DNA of 64,000 bases from Mycolicibacterium anyangense (GCF_010731855.1 NZ_AP022620.1:2666001-2730000), one strand, 5' to 3'. Positions 41,939 to 51,454 are shown, counted from the first letter of the stretch. Numbers and translations: made by a program. The notes: generated by a model from the letters alone, not told the origin.

Positions 41939-43723
41939 TCAGCCCTTAGGTCGCTGACCTGCGGCGACTTCGGCCGGGTACGAGTCGTAAAACGGCACGT
42001 AGCCCTCCTCACGGCCGTTCAACACGTATAACGGGTCGCTGACATCCTCGCCGTAGCCCTGCTTGCGCAGGTCCACCTTGCGGCTCTTGAACGTCGAGGT
42101 GGTCTCCAGGGACTCCACCACCCGCACGAACAGCGGCACCGCGTAGCCGGGCAACGTGCCGTACAGCGTCGCGGCCAGCGCCTTGCCGTCGAACTGGGCA
42201 CCCTCGCGCAGCTTGACCGCCGCCATCCCGGCCCGTCCGCCGGTGTCGGGTACCTCGACGCCGAAGACCGTCGCCTCCTCGACGTTCCCGTCCTCCCCCA
42301 GGGCACCCTCGACCTGGGTGGTGGCGACGTTCTCGCCCTTCCACCGGAAGGTGTCCCCGAGCCGGTCGGAGAACGCGGCGTGCCCCATGCCCTGCGGGTT
42401 CATCACGTCGCCGGTGTTGAACCAGACGTCGCCCTCCTTGAAGGCGTTGCGCACCAGTTTCTTCTCACTGGCCGCCTTGTCGGTGTAGCCGTCGAACGGT
42501 GCCAGCTTGGTCACCGGGCTCAGCAGCAGACCGGGCTTACCGGCCGGCACCTTGCGCACCCGGCCGTTCTCGTCGCGCACCGGCTCGCCGGTCTCCGCGT
42601 CGTACTCGACATAGGCCAGCGGCAGCGGGCTGATGCCGGTGGTCTTCGGGATGTTGAAGATGTTGATGAACGCCGCGTTGCCCTCGCTGGCGGCGTAGAA
42701 CTCGGCCACCCGGCCGATGCCGAACCGGCGGGTGAACTCCTCCCAGATCTCCGGGCGCAGTCCGTTGCCGGCGATCACCCTGATCTTGTGCGCCCGGTCG
42801 GTGTCCTTGGCCGGCTGGTTGAGCAGATACCGGCACACCTCGCCGATGTAGATGAAGGCGGTGGCCTCCATCTCGATGACCTCGTCCCAGAACCGCGATG
42901 CCGAGAACGACTTGCCCAGCGCCAGGGTGCCGCCGGCGTTGATCACCGACGACACCGCGACCGTGAGCGCGTTGTTGTGGTAGAGCGGCAGCGGGCAGTA
43001 CAGGGTGTCGTCGCTCTTGAGCCGCAGGCCCAGCCCGCCGAACGCGGCCAGTGCCCGCAGCCAGCGGTGGTGCGTCATCACGCTGGCCTTCGGATGCCCG
43101 GTGGTCCCCGAGGTGAAGATGTAGAAGGCGGTGTCGCGCGCCTGCACCTCGGCGGCCGATGCCGGATTACCGGTCGGCTTGCCGGTGGCCTGCTCGCGCA
43201 TCTCCTCGATGGTCATCAACTGGGCGACCTGCGCGCCGCTGTCGGTGATCGGCTCGATCAGGTCGGACTCGGCCACCACCACCGTGGCCTCGAGCAGTCC
43301 GATGCTGTGCGCCAACACATCTGAGCGCTGGTGATAGTTCAGCATCCCGGCTACCGCACCGCACTTGACCGCAGCCAGCATCATCAGCACCGCGTCGGGC
43401 GAGTTGCGCAGCATGATCCCGACCACGTCGCCGCGGCGAACTCCCTTGTCCGCCAACACCGCTGCGTAGCGGTTGGCGGTCGCGTTGGCCTCCCGATAGG
43501 TGACCTTCTGGGCACCGAACCGGATGAAGACCCGGTCGCCGTAGCGGGCCGCACGATCCTGGAACACCTTGCCGATCGAGGCCTTCGAGGTGGGCAGGGC
43601 CAGCAGCCCGGTCAGCGCGCCGCGCACGATCACGGGGGCGTCCATCACCACCGATGGCAACCGGGTCGCCAGGTCGAGCAGCCCGACCGAGTGTTTGTGC
43701 GAACCAGCGTCGTCACCGGACAC
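41939..43723 (-). CDS. fadD6: FadD6, very-long-chain acyl-CoA synthetase
   Basis: This 594-residue AMP-forming ligase of the FATP/very-long-chain type activates fatty acids to CoA thioesters. The AMP motif is TAFYIFTSGTTGHPKASVMTH, with YHNNALTVAVSSVINAGG, EVCRYLLNQP, and the FATP motif NTGDVMNPQGMGHAAFSDRLGDTFRWKGENVATTQVE. The GTG at 43723 is preceded by AGAGGTGG. Length fits M. tuberculosis FadD6 (597). It lies 38 bp downstream of the LOG gene, possibly one transcript. Confidence 0.95.
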   Translation of the reverse strand: MSGDDAGSHKHSVGLLDLATRLPSVVMDAPVIVRGALTGLLALPTSKASIGKVFQDRAARYGDRVFIRFGAQKVTYREANATANRYAAVLADKGVRRGDVVGIMLRNSPDAVLMMLAAVKCGAVAGMLNYHQRSDVLAHSIGLLEATVVVAESDLIEPITDSGAQVAQLMTIEEMREQATGKPTGNPASAAEVQARDTAFYIFTSGTTGHPKASVMTHHRWLRALAAFGGLGLRLKSDDTLYCPLPLYHNNALTVAVSSVINAGGTLALGKSFSASRFWDEVIEMEATAFIYIGEVCRYLLNQPAKDTDRAHKIRVIAGNGLRPEIWEEFTRRFGIGRVAEFYAASEGNAAFINIFNIPKTTGISPLPLAYVEYDAETGEPVRDENGRVRKVPAGKPGLLLSPVTKLAPFDGYTDKAASEKKLVRNAFKEGDVWFNTGDVMNPQGMGHAAFSDRLGDTFRWKGENVATTQVEGALGEDGNVEEATVFGVEVPDTGGRAGMAAVKLREGAQFDGKALAATLYGTLPGYAVPLFVRVVESLETTSTFKSRKVDLRKQGYGEDVSDPLYVLNGREEGYVPFYDSYPAEVAAGQRPKG

Positions 43724-43761
43724 GTGCGCCACCTCTTTCGTGGTTGGGGGTGCCGGCCAGC

Positions 43762-44331
43762 CTAGCCGCGGCCGCCGGAGCAGAGATCCAGCGCGGTGTC
43801 GACGTCGTCGGCCACCAGGAGCCGGTCGAGCGCCGCAGGTGCGACGTAGCCGGTGTCGACCAGGGATGCCAGCCATTTCCGCAGGCCGTCATAGTGGCCG
43901 GCGGGGTCGAGCAGCACCACCGGCTTGTCATGCATTCCCAGGTACCCAGCTGTCCAGGTTTCGAAAAGTTCCTCGAGCGTGCCGATTCCGCCGGGCAGCG
44001 TGATGAACGCGTTGCTGCGGTCCTCCATCACCTGTTTACGTTGCCGCATGGTGTCGGTGACGATGAGTTCGTCGGCGTCGACGTCGGCCAACTCGCGGTG
44101 TACCAGCGCCTTGGGGATAACGCCGACGGTCTTGCCGCCGCCGTGGCGGGCGCCGTCGGCCACCGCCCCCATCGCCGAGACGTTGCCGCCGCCGGAGACC
44201 AGGGTCCAGCCGCGCGCGGCGATCCCCGCACCCACCCGGCGAGCCAGGTCGAGCAATTCGGGATGACGCGGGCCGGAGGCGCAGTAGACGCACACCGCCC
44301 ATTCGGAACCGGAATCAGAGTGGGGCTGCAC
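43762..44331 (-). CDS. LOG-family nucleotide phosphoribohydrolase
   Basis: This 189-residue Rossmann protein of the Lonely Guy family has SGGGNVSAMGAVADGA and the signature PGGIGTLEELFE, plus MRQRKQVM. LOG enzymes release cytokinin bases from riboside monophosphates; the M. tuberculosis homologue Rv1205 makes cytokinins that are degraded by the proteasome when Pup-tagged. The GTG start is preceded by TAGGTT-N6. Divergent from the TPR-like gene. Confidence 0.93.
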   Translation of the reverse strand: MQPHSDSGSEWAVCVYCASGPRHPELLDLARRVGAGIAARGWTLVSGGGNVSAMGAVADGARHGGGKTVGVIPKALVHRELADVDADELIVTDTMRQRKQVMEDRSNAFITLPGGIGTLEELFETWTAGYLGMHDKPVVLLDPAGHYDGLRKWLASLVDTGYVAPAALDRLLVADDVDTALDLCSGGRG

Positions 44332-44337
44332 CCGAGA

Positions 44338-44343
44338 AACCTA
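44338..44343 (-). promoter_or_regulatory. Leaderless -10 for the LOG gene
   Basis: TAGGTT on the minus strand stands 6 bp before the GTG at 44331. Confidence 0.45.
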
Positions 44344-44382
44344 GCGCGCAGCATTTCGCCGTGCCCACCGGTGGCCGCGCCC

Positions 44383-44388
44383 TACACT
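44383..44388 (+). promoter_or_regulatory. Leaderless -10 for the TPR-like gene
   Basis: TACACT stands 6 bp before the GTG at 44395; it fixes the start inside a much longer open frame. Confidence 0.45.
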
Positions 44389-44394
44389 GCGGCA

Positions 44395-45555
44395 GTGTCA
44401 CTGTCGCTGGAAGCCACGCTCGCCAAAGCACAGGAGCTGGCGTGGCAGGGCCTCGGCCGGGAGGCGGCCGACGTGCTGGCCGGCGTCGATCCGGCCACGC
44501 TCACCGAGTCCGAGCTGATGGCATGGGCGCTGCCGCGGGCGGCCAACCAGTTCTGGATGCTCGACGAGCCCGAACGCGCGACGGCGTTCCTGCGCAGCCT
44601 GCGCGCCCGGGTGTCCTCGGGTCCGTCGGTCGCCACCGTCGACGCCCTGCTGGGCACGTTCGCGATGAACGCCGGCAGTCCGCACCGTGCGATGGAGTTG
44701 GCCGGTGCGGTGCTCGCGTCCGCCGACGCCGACGATCAGGCCGTCGGGTGGGCGGCCGCGGCGGCCGCGCTGTGCACCGCGCGGATGGGCGCGTTCGCCG
44801 ACGTCGACGAGCTCGCCGACCGGGCCATCGCCGCCGGGCATCCGGGGCTGCTGCGATTCACCTCCGCCTTCGGGCAGACGACGGCGCTGGTGCTCTCCGG
44901 TGAGCTGGATCGGGCGCAGGCGCTTGCGCAGCAACTGGTGGACGACGCTCATGGCGCGCAACCCGCACACGCGATCGGCACGGTGCTGCTCGCCGACGTG
45001 CTGATCGCCCGCGGGGATCCCGCCGCGGCCGCCGACCTGCTCGGGGAGGCGGCCGCCGCACTGGCACCGACCGGCTACTCCTGGGGACCGCTGGCCTGGA
45101 TGCTGCTGGCCCGCGCGGTCGCCCAGGCCGGCCGCCTCGCCGACGCCGGCCGCATCCTCGCCCGTGCCGAGGCCAAGCACGGCCTGAAATCGATGCTGTT
45201 CGCGCCGGAACTGGAGCTGGCGAAGGCGTGGACGGCCGCCGCCCGCAGGGACGGCGCGGAGGCGATCAGCGCCGCGCGCGCCGCCGCCAAGACCGCCGAA
45301 CGCGGCGGGCAGACGGCCGTGGCGCTGCGCGCGTGGCTCGACGCGGTGCGCCTCGGTGACACCCGGGCCGCCGAGGCGCTGGATCGGCTGGCCAGCGACA
45401 CCGTCGTCGGACGTCTCACCCTCGACTACGCCAGGGCGCTGCGCGCACGGGACGCCGCCGGACTGCTCGCGGCGTCGGCGGCTTTCGCCGGCATCGGGAT
45501 GGTGGGCGTCGCCGCCGACGCCGACCGGCAAGCGAATGCCCTTGCCGGCCAGTAA
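44395..45555 (+). CDS. TPR-like helical repeat protein
   Basis: This is a 386-residue Ala-rich soluble protein made of paired helices, with TPR-like spacing (DEPERATAFLRSLRARV, SPHRAMELAGAVLASADADDQ, GELDRAQALAQQLVDDA, GDPAAAADLLGEAAAAL, GRLADAGRILARAEAKHG). The C-terminal third could be the ligand-sensing region of an STAND/LuxR-type regulator, but no ATPase or DNA-binding domain is present. It may correspond to the Rv1204c position. Function unknown; a scaffold role is inference. The upstream part of the open frame, antisense to the LOG gene, is not coding. Confidence 0.75.
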   Translation: MSLSLEATLAKAQELAWQGLGREAADVLAGVDPATLTESELMAWALPRAANQFWMLDEPERATAFLRSLRARVSSGPSVATVDALLGTFAMNAGSPHRAMELAGAVLASADADDQAVGWAAAAAALCTARMGAFADVDELADRAIAAGHPGLLRFTSAFGQTTALVLSGELDRAQALAQQLVDDAHGAQPAHAIGTVLLADVLIARGDPAAAADLLGEAAAALAPTGYSWGPLAWMLLARAVAQAGRLADAGRILARAEAKHGLKSMLFAPELELAKAWTAAARRDGAEAISAARAAAKTAERGGQTAVALRAWLDAVRLGDTRAAEALDRLASDTVVGRLTLDYARALRARDAAGLLAASAAFAGIGMVGVAADADRQANALAGQ

Positions 45556-45562
45556 CTCTGAT

Positions 45563-46636
45563 CTAACCGCCCAAATACGCGCGCAACACCTGGGTGACCG
45601 AGGTGATCTGCGCGACGGCGACCCGCTCGTCGCGTTTGTGCGCCAGATTCGGGTCGCCGGGGCCGTAGTTCACCGCCGGGATGCCCAGCGCGGCGAAGCG
45701 CGCCACATCGGTCCAGCCGTACTTGGCGCGCACCATGCCGTCGGCGGCGTCGACCAGCGCGGCGGCGGCCGGGTGGTGCAGCCCGGGCAGCGCGCCGGCG
45801 GCCACGTCGGTCTGCTCCAGTGTCACGTCGAGGCCGTCGAACACCTCGCGGACATGGTCGAGGGCGGCCTGCGGCGAACGGTCCGGGGCGAACCGGAAGT
45901 TCACCGTCACCGACGCCGCATCCGGGATGACGTTGCCGGCCACTCCCCCGTCGATGCGCACCGCCGACAGGCCCTCACGGTAGGTGCAGCCGTCGATGTC
46001 GACGATCCGTGCGTCGTAGCCGGCCAGCCGGTCCAGGACGGCGCCGAGTTTGTGAATGGCGTTGTCGCCCAACCAGGATCGGGCGGAATGTGCGCGGGTG
46101 CCGGTCGCCGAGATCACTACCCGCAGGGTGCCCTGGCAGCCGGCCTCGATGTAACCGCCGGAGGGCTCGCCGAGGATCGCGACGTCGGCGGCCAGCCAGT
46201 CCGGCAGCTCGCGTTCGATGCGGCCCAGGCCGTTGGCCGAGGCCTCGATCTCCTCGCAGTCGTACATCACCAGGGTGATGTCGTGCACCGGGTCGGCGAC
46301 GGTGGCGGCCAGGTGCAGGAAGACCGCGTCACCGGATTTCATGTCCGAGGTGCCGCAGCCGAACAGGTGGTCGCCATCGACCCGGGACGGCACGTTGTCG
46401 GCGATCGGCACGGTGTCGAGGTGACCGGCCAGCAGCACCCGTGACGGGCGGCCGAGGTGGGTGCGCGCCAGCACCGCATCACCGTTGCGGATGACCTCGA
46501 AGCCGGCAGCCTGCTCGCGCAGGGCGGCCTCGACCGCGTCGGCGATGCGCGCCTCGTCGCGCGACTCACTGGGGATGTCGACGAGGGCGGCGGTCAGCGC
46601 GATCGGATCCGCGCTCAGGTCCAAAGCGTCCGGCAC
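45563..46636 (-). CDS. dapE: DapE, succinyl-diaminopimelate desuccinylase
   Basis: This 357-residue M20 zinc peptidase converts N-succinyl-LL-DAP to LL-DAP and succinate, for lysine and peptidoglycan. Metal and catalytic motifs are [35 protein letters not shown] and ILGEPSGG; the dimerisation domain runs about 175-290. GTG start with TAGCCT-N8 upstream (leaderless). Divergent from dapD; the two neighbouring DAP-pathway genes share a 47-bp region. Confidence 0.95.
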   Translation of the reverse strand: MPDALDLSADPIALTAALVDIPSESRDEARIADAVEAALREQAAGFEVIRNGDAVLARTHLGRPSRVLLAGHLDTVPIADNVPSRVDGDHLFGCGTSDMKSGDAVFLHLAATVADPVHDITLVMYDCEEIEASANGLGRIERELPDWLAADVAILGEPSGGYIEAGCQGTLRVVISATGTRAHSARSWLGDNAIHKLGAVLDRLAGYDARIVDIDGCTYREGLSAVRIDGGVAGNVIPDAASVTVNFRFAPDRSPQAALDHVREVFDGLDVTLEQTDVAAGALPGLHHPAAAALVDAADGMVRAKYGWTDVARFAALGIPAVNYGPGDPNLAHKRDERVAVAQITSVTQVLRAYLGG

Positions 46637-46644
46637 AACTTCCC

Positions 46645-46650
46645 AGGCTA
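46645..46650 (-). promoter_or_regulatory. Leaderless -10 for dapE
   Basis: TAGCCT on the minus strand stands 8 bp before the dapE GTG. Confidence 0.4.
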
Positions 46651-46669
46651 GCGGGCGGTCGCGATGGAC

Positions 46670-46675
46670 TACCCT
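46670..46675 (+). promoter_or_regulatory. Leaderless -10 for dapD
   Basis: TACCCT stands 8 bp before the dapD GTG. Confidence 0.4.
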
Positions 46676-46683
46676 CTAGCACC

Positions 46684-47628
46684 GTGACTTCTGCTGCAGG
46701 CATCGGACTGGCCACCATCACCGAGGACGGCACCGTCCTGGACACCTGGTTCCCGGACCCCGAGCTGGGCGCCTACAGCCCGGCGGGCACCACCCGGCTG
46801 TCGGAGGCCGACGCCCCCGACGAGTTCGCCGCCCTGAGCGGGCCGGACGCCGACCGCGGCGTCGAGGTGATCGCGGTGCGCACGGTGATCGCCGACCTGA
46901 ACGACAAGCCGGCCGACACCTACGACGGCTACCTTCGCCTGCACCTGATCTCGCACCGGCTGGTCGAACCGCACGGCTGCAACCTGGACGGCATCTTCGG
47001 CACGCTGACCAACGTGGTGTGGACCAACTACGGCCCGTGCGCCGTCGAGGGGTTCGAGCAGACGCGGCTGCGGTTGCGCGCCCGCGGACCGGTGACGGTG
47101 TACGGCATCGACAAGTTCCCCCGGCTGGTCGACTACGTGGTGCCCACCGGCGTGCGGATCGCCGACGCCGACCGGGTGCGCCTGGGCGCGCACCTGGCGC
47201 CGGGCACCACCGTGATGCACGAGGGTTTTGTGAACTTCAACGCCGGCACGCTGGGCGCCTCCATGGTGGAGGGCCGGATCTCGGCGGGTGTGGTGGTCGA
47301 CGACGGTTCCGACGTCGGTGGCGGCGCCTCGATCATGGGCACCCTGTCCGGCGGCGGAACCGAGGTGATCTCGGTGGGCAAGCGCTGCCTGCTGGGGGCG
47401 AACTCGGGGCTGGGCATCTCGCTGGGCGACGACTGCATCGTCGAGGCCGGGCTCTACGTCACGGCCGGCACGAAAGTCACCACACCGGACGGCGCGACCG
47501 TCAAGGCGCGGGAGTTATCCGGCGCGAACAACCTTCTGTTCCGGCGCAATTCGATCACCGGCGCAGTCGAGGTGGTGGGCCGCGACGGTCAGGGCATCGC
47601 ACTCAACGAGGCACTGCACGCCAACTGA
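46684..47628 (+). CDS. dapD: DapD, tetrahydrodipicolinate N-succinyltransferase
   Basis: This 314-residue trimeric acyltransferase of the actinobacterial DapD type transfers succinyl from succinyl-CoA to tetrahydrodipicolinate. The N-terminal domain runs to about 150. The left-handed beta-helix contains [50 protein letters not shown] and the glycine-rich [29 protein letters not shown]. Consumption of succinyl-CoA links it to Kgd. GTG start, apparently leaderless. Confidence 0.96.
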   Translation: MTSAAGIGLATITEDGTVLDTWFPDPELGAYSPAGTTRLSEADAPDEFAALSGPDADRGVEVIAVRTVIADLNDKPADTYDGYLRLHLISHRLVEPHGCNLDGIFGTLTNVVWTNYGPCAVEGFEQTRLRLRARGPVTVYGIDKFPRLVDYVVPTGVRIADADRVRLGAHLAPGTTVMHEGFVNFNAGTLGASMVEGRISAGVVVDDGSDVGGGASIMGTLSGGGTEVISVGKRCLLGANSGLGISLGDDCIVEAGLYVTAGTKVTTPDGATVKARELSGANNLLFRRNSITGAVEVVGRDGQGIALNEALHAN

Positions 47629-47653
47629 CGCTCATCGCGCAGAGTCGCCGTCG

Positions 47654-48124
47654 TTACCCGGCGCTGGCCCAGTCCCACACCGACATGTCACCGCGCGGAT
47701 AGTTCATGCAGACGTCGGTGGCCTTGGCCACCACGCCCTTGTTGTTGAAGAACAGCTTGGCCCAGTTGCCCCAGTGGGTGGCCACCTGTTCGTAGTAGAT
47801 GTTGGTGGCGGTGTCCTCGGAGTACTGCCGGCGCGCGGTCGGGTCGAGCGAGAAGAACCAGTGGATACGGTCCTCGGCCATCTGCTGGATGTCGGCCGGC
47901 CGGTTGCTGCGGTCGATCATGTACCGCTCGAAGTAGACCGGGCTGGTGTCCCGGGCTGCGGCCATGTACTGCTCGGCGTCGCACTGCGTGATGATCATCC
48001 GATGCGGAATCGGATAGTCGTCGCTGGCGTCGGCGGCGGCCGGGCCGGCCGCCGCCAGGCCCGCGATGGCCGCGGCGGCGAGGGTGAGAGTCGCTCGTGT
48101 CGCGCGACCCGGAAGTCCAGTCAT
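47654..48124 (-). CDS. Secreted DUF5078-type protein
   Basis: This 156-residue exported protein has a signal peptide that ends around [13 protein letters not shown]. The mature domain has two Cys ([13 protein letters not shown] and ATDVCMNYP) and aromatic-rich [40 protein letters not shown]. It fits the mycobacterial DUF5078 family of unknown function. AGGAG lies 5 bp before the ATG. It is convergent with dapD. Confidence 0.8.
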   Translation of the reverse strand: MTGLPGRATRATLTLAAAAIAGLAAAGPAAADASDDYPIPHRMIITQCDAEQYMAAARDTSPVYFERYMIDRSNRPADIQQMAEDRIHWFFSLDPTARRQYSEDTATNIYYEQVATHWGNWAKLFFNNKGVVAKATDVCMNYPRGDMSVWDWASAG

Positions 48125-48205
48125 GATGTCTCCTACCTCAGCGTTCCGCAGCCTTTGAACGATTAGCCTTGCTCACTATATCGCCGGGCGCAACCCGTCC
48201 CGCGG

Positions 48206-48496
48206 TCACCCACCGTTGGTGACCGGGTTCGACGTCAGCGTGATGAACCCGTCGTTGATCCACACACCCCAGCGTCCGCCCCACATGGACGTCCACACCA
48301 CCGGTTGGCCGTCCCAGACCTGTGCGGGCTTCGGCGGCGCCCAGGCCGGGGGTTCTTCGCCCAACGCGGGCGGTGGGGGCGGCGCCGGATCGGCGACGGC
48401 CGGGCCGGCGCCCAGCCCGAGGAGACCGGCCGCGAGGCCGCCTCCGACCACGACAGCGGACAGCGCACGGGTGAAGAAGGTCATGCCCCATTTCAT
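48206..48496 (-). CDS. Small secreted Pro/Trp-rich protein
   Basis: This is a 96-residue product with a signal peptide (TRALSAVVVGGGLAAGLLGLGAGPAVA) and a mature part of about 60 residues, Pro-rich and then Trp-rich (PPAWAPPKPAQVWDGQPVVWTSMWGGRWGVWIND). No family recognised beyond mycobacterial small exported proteins. An ATG at 48484 is an alternative start that trims four residues. It stands alone 81 bp downstream of the DUF5078 gene start on the same strand. Confidence 0.65.
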   Translation of the reverse strand: MKWGMTFFTRALSAVVVGGGLAAGLLGLGAGPAVADPAPPPPPALGEEPPAWAPPKPAQVWDGQPVVWTSMWGGRWGVWINDGFITLTSNPVTNGG

Positions 48497-48531
48497 ATCC
48501 GGCGGCGATGACAGTCAAACGGCGGCCCCCG

Positions 48532-48879
48532 CTATTGCGCGGCCAGGATGCAGAATTCGTTGCCCTCGGGGTCGGCGAGCACCACCCAGCTCTGCTCCCC
48601 CTGGCCGATGTCGATCCGGCGCGCCCCCAGTGCGACCACCCGGTCGACCTCGGCCTGCTGATCGGTGGGCGTGAAGTCGAAGTGGATGCGGTTCTTGACC
48701 ACCTTGTCGTCGGGGACCGCCAGGAACAGCCAGTCCGGGCCGGCGCCGACGGGTGCGCGCAGGGCCACGTCGCCGTCGTCGGTCGGCTCGGCGGGCCAGC
48801 CCAGCACACCCGACCACCACGCCGACAACGCCTCGATGTCGTGGGCGTCGATGCAGACCTCGGTGAATCTCAGCCCCAT
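48532..48879 (-). CDS. VOC/glyoxalase-like protein
   Basis: This 115-residue protein carries a single VOC superfamily domain: FTEVCIDAHDIEALSAWWSGVLGWPA at the start and WVVLADPEGNEFCILAA at the end, with RIHFDFTP in the middle. It is probably a dimeric metalloenzyme or binding protein; substrate unknown. Its first 10 bp overlap the end of fadD36, so the two are coupled. Confidence 0.85.
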   Translation of the reverse strand: MGLRFTEVCIDAHDIEALSAWWSGVLGWPAEPTDDGDVALRAPVGAGPDWLFLAVPDDKVVKNRIHFDFTPTDQQAEVDRVVALGARRIDIGQGEQSWVVLADPEGNEFCILAAQ

Positions 48880-50276
48880 GTCATCAGCTCCTTCTTGACC
48901 ACCTTGCCCATGGCGTTGCGCGGCAGCGCGTCGACAAGCCGCACCTCTCGCGGTCGCTTGTGCACCGAAAGCTGTTCGGCGACATAGGAAATCAGATCCT
49001 CGGGCGCGGCGTCGCCGACCACGAACGCAACGATGCGCTGCCCCAGGTCGTCATCGGGCAGCCCGACGACGGCCGTCTCCGACACCCCGGGATGGCCCAG
49101 CAGCACCGTCTCGATCTCCCCCGCCCCGATCCGGTAGCCGCCGGACTTGATCAGGTCCACCGATTCCCGGCCGACGATCCGGTGCATGCCGTCGGAGTCG
49201 ATGACGGCGGCGTCCCCGGTGCGATACCAGCCGTCGGACTCGAACGCCTCCGCGGTGGCATCCGGCCGGTTCAGGTAGCCGTCGAACAGCGTTGGCGTCC
49301 GAACCTGAAGGCTGCCAATGGTTTCCCCGTCGTGCGGCACCGATGAGCCGTCCTCGCCGCGCAGCCGGGTCTGCACACCGGTCAGCGGCAGGCCCACCCA
49401 GCCCGGGCGCCGTTCCCCGTCGGCCCGGGTGGAGATGGTGATCAGCGACTCGGTGGAGCCGTAGCGTTCGACCGGGGCGTGCCCGGTGAGTTCGGTGAGC
49501 CGATCGAACACCGGCACGGGTAGCGCCGCCGATCCGGAGACCAGTAGCCGCGCGCCAGCCAGCGCCGCCGCGGCGGCCGGTTCGGAGACCACCCGCGACC
49601 ACACCGTCGGCACCCCGAAGTACAGCGTTCCGCCCGCTGCGGCATAGCTCTGCGGCGTGGGTTTCCCGGTGTGCACGAAGCGATTTCCCACCCGCAACGA
49701 CCCCAGCAGACCCAGCACCAGCCCGTGCACGTGGAACAGCGGGAGCCCGTGCACCAGCGTGTCGTCCGGGCTCCACTGCCAGGCCTGGGCCAACGCGTCG
49801 ATGTCGGCGGCTACCGCGGCCCGGCTGATCAGCACACCCTTGGGCAACCCGGTGGTGCCCGAGGTGTACATCACCATCGCGGTGCTCTGCGGCGCCGGTT
49901 CGGGGTAACGATGCCAGGATCGGGCATGCAGGCGCACCGGCACGTGCGGCAGGCCGCCCGGGTCGGCGGGCGCCTCCCCCAGCCAGGCCTGCGCACCGGA
50001 GTCGATGAGCATGTGGGTGCGCTCGGCCACCCCGACGTCGGCGGGCACCGGCACGAACGGCACGCCGGCGATCAGGCAGCCGGTGATCGCGAGCACCGTC
50101 GCGGCAGTGGGGGTGGCCAGGATCGCGACCCGCTGCGCACCGCCGACCCGTTCGGCCACGGAGGTGGCGGCGCCCACCAGATCGCTGCGGGACAGGGTCA
50201 TTGCGTCGATGCGCACCGCGTCGCCGATATCCGCTCCGGCAGCGACGGCGGCCGGGTTCAGCGAGGCCAGCAGCAC
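48870..50276 (-). CDS. fadD36: FadD36-type acyl-CoA synthetase
   Basis: This 468-residue AMP-forming ligase of the malonyl-CoA/medium-chain synthetase type is short for the family (about 470 versus 550). Motifs are AMVMYTSGTTGLPKGVLISR, the LPLFHVHGLVLG substrate loop, ERYGSTESLITIS and YRTGDAAVIDSDGMHRIVGRESVDLIKSGGYRIGAGEIE, with catalytic Lys in NAMGKVVKKEL. GTG start with TAGCCT-N7, overlapping the divergent Nudix promoter. It lies downstream in the same relative order as M. tuberculosis Rv1193. Confidence 0.92.
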   Translation of the reverse strand: MLLASLNPAAVAAGADIGDAVRIDAMTLSRSDLVGAATSVAERVGGAQRVAILATPTAATVLAITGCLIAGVPFVPVPADVGVAERTHMLIDSGAQAWLGEAPADPGGLPHVPVRLHARSWHRYPEPAPQSTAMVMYTSGTTGLPKGVLISRAAVAADIDALAQAWQWSPDDTLVHGLPLFHVHGLVLGLLGSLRVGNRFVHTGKPTPQSYAAAGGTLYFGVPTVWSRVVSEPAAAAALAGARLLVSGSAALPVPVFDRLTELTGHAPVERYGSTESLITISTRADGERRPGWVGLPLTGVQTRLRGEDGSSVPHDGETIGSLQVRTPTLFDGYLNRPDATAEAFESDGWYRTGDAAVIDSDGMHRIVGRESVDLIKSGGYRIGAGEIETVLLGHPGVSETAVVGLPDDDLGQRIVAFVVGDAAPEDLISYVAEQLSVHKRPREVRLVDALPRNAMGKVVKKELMTWG

Positions 50277-50283
50277 GTCGCCG

Positions 50284-50293
50284 AGGCTACTCT
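50284..50293. promoter_or_regulatory. Overlapping divergent -10 elements, fadD36 and Nudix
   Basis: The decamer AGGCTACTCT contains TACTCT on the plus strand (50288-50293, 6 bp before the Nudix GTG) and TAGCCT on the minus strand (50284-50289, 7 bp before the fadD36 GTG). The two hexamers share two base pairs. Confidence 0.5.
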
Positions 50294-50299
50294 TGCGCC

Positions 50300-50839
50300 G
50301 TGCAGCCGATCACCGCGATCTCCTCCCGCGAGGTCTACCGCAACGCCTGGATGACCGTGCGCGAGGACGTCATCCGCCGCCCGGACGGGTCCACCGGTAT
50401 CTACGGCGTCGTCGACAAGCCGTCCTACGCCCTGATCATCGCGGTCGACGGTGATCGGGTGGCCCTGGTGGAGCAGTTCCGCTATCCGCTCGGCGAGCGG
50501 CGCTGGGAGTTTCCCCAGGGCACCGCGCCGGGCCGCGCCGAACTCGACCCCGCCGAACTGGCCGTCCGCGAACTGCGCGAGGAGACCGGACTGCGGGCCG
50601 GCTCGCTGACGGCGCTGGGCCGCCTGGACATCGCCGCGGGGATGAGCAGTCAGCGCGGGTGGGCATTCCTGGCCACCGACATCACCGAGGGTGACCCGGA
50701 CCGCGAGCACGAGGAGCAGGACATGCACTTCGACTGGTTCACCCGGGCGCGGTTCGAGGAGATGATCCGCGCCGGTGAGGTCACCGACGCCCAGTCCATC
50801 GCGGCCTACGCGCTGCTGCTGCTCGCCGAAGGCCGGTAA
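50300..50839 (+). CDS. Nudix hydrolase (ADP-ribose pyrophosphatase type)
   Basis: This 179-residue protein has a Nudix box with the sequence ELAVRELREETGL (about residues 80-92), preceded by WEFPQGTAPGRAELDP as in the NUDT5/ADPRase group, and YGVVDKPSYALIIAVDGDRVALVEQFRYPLGERRWEFP at the N-terminus. It likely hydrolyses ADP-ribose or another nucleoside diphosphate derivative to two phosphates. GTG start fixed by the leaderless promoter spacing. It is divergent from fadD36. Confidence 0.9.
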   Translation: MQPITAISSREVYRNAWMTVREDVIRRPDGSTGIYGVVDKPSYALIIAVDGDRVALVEQFRYPLGERRWEFPQGTAPGRAELDPAELAVRELREETGLRAGSLTALGRLDIAAGMSSQRGWAFLATDITEGDPDREHEEQDMHFDWFTRARFEEMIRAGEVTDAQSIAAYALLLLAEGR

Positions 50840-50950
50840 CGGTCCGGTCATGGTTGGATCACGATCGCAACGACTCCCGTTGGCGCAGCACCGGTTCGGC
50901 ATTTACTGACGCCTAGGGTGATTCCTGACGAAGCCGACGTAAGAGGGGAC

Positions 50951-51454
50951 ATGGGGACCGGCCGGTTGGGAGTCACGATTGTCGCTGTGGCGACCGCCTG
51001 CACGGCAGGGCTGGTCAGCCCGGCATCGGCGCACGGGGCGCCGCTGGCCTGGAACGGGCGCTACCAGATGACCACGTACGCCTCGCAGAAGGCCGGCACC
51101 AGCCCGGCGACGCGCCAGAAGGAGAACGACTTCGGCGCCACCTTCACACTGTCGACGAGTTGCTCGGGCGGCACCTGCGTGGCCACCGTCGTCGACGGCC
51201 CGGCCCCGAGCAACCCCACCATCCCGCAGCCGACCCGCTACACCTGGAACGGCTCGGAGTGGACCACCACCTACGACTGGGCGTGGGACTGCTTCCTGGG
51301 CGACGGCTACCAGAAGCAGTGGAGCCCGGCGACATCGTGGGCGTTCTACGCACCGCAGCCCGACGGATCGCTGCGCGGCACCTGGCACACCGATATCGCC
51401 TCGGGCCCGTGCCGCGGCAGCGTCGTGATGCCGGTCGTGGCGGTCCCGGCCTGA
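50951..51454 (+). CDS. Secreted four-cysteine protein
   Basis: This 167-residue exported protein has a signal peptide MGTGRLGVTIVAVATACTAGL...ASAHG. The mature domain has four Cys (STSCSGGTC, WDCFLGD, SGPCRGS) and a beta-rich, Trp/Tyr-rich sequence (YQMTTYASQKAGTSPATRQ, TYDWAWDCFLG). No annotated family recognised with certainty; similar secreted proteins occur in mycobacteria. AGAGGGG precedes the ATG. It lies 9 bp upstream of the acyltransferase, so the two are probably one operon. Confidence 0.75.
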   Translation: MGTGRLGVTIVAVATACTAGLVSPASAHGAPLAWNGRYQMTTYASQKAGTSPATRQKENDFGATFTLSTSCSGGTCVATVVDGPAPSNPTIPQPTRYTWNGSEWTTTYDWAWDCFLGDGYQKQWSPATSWAFYAPQPDGSLRGTWHTDIASGPCRGSVVMPVVAVPA

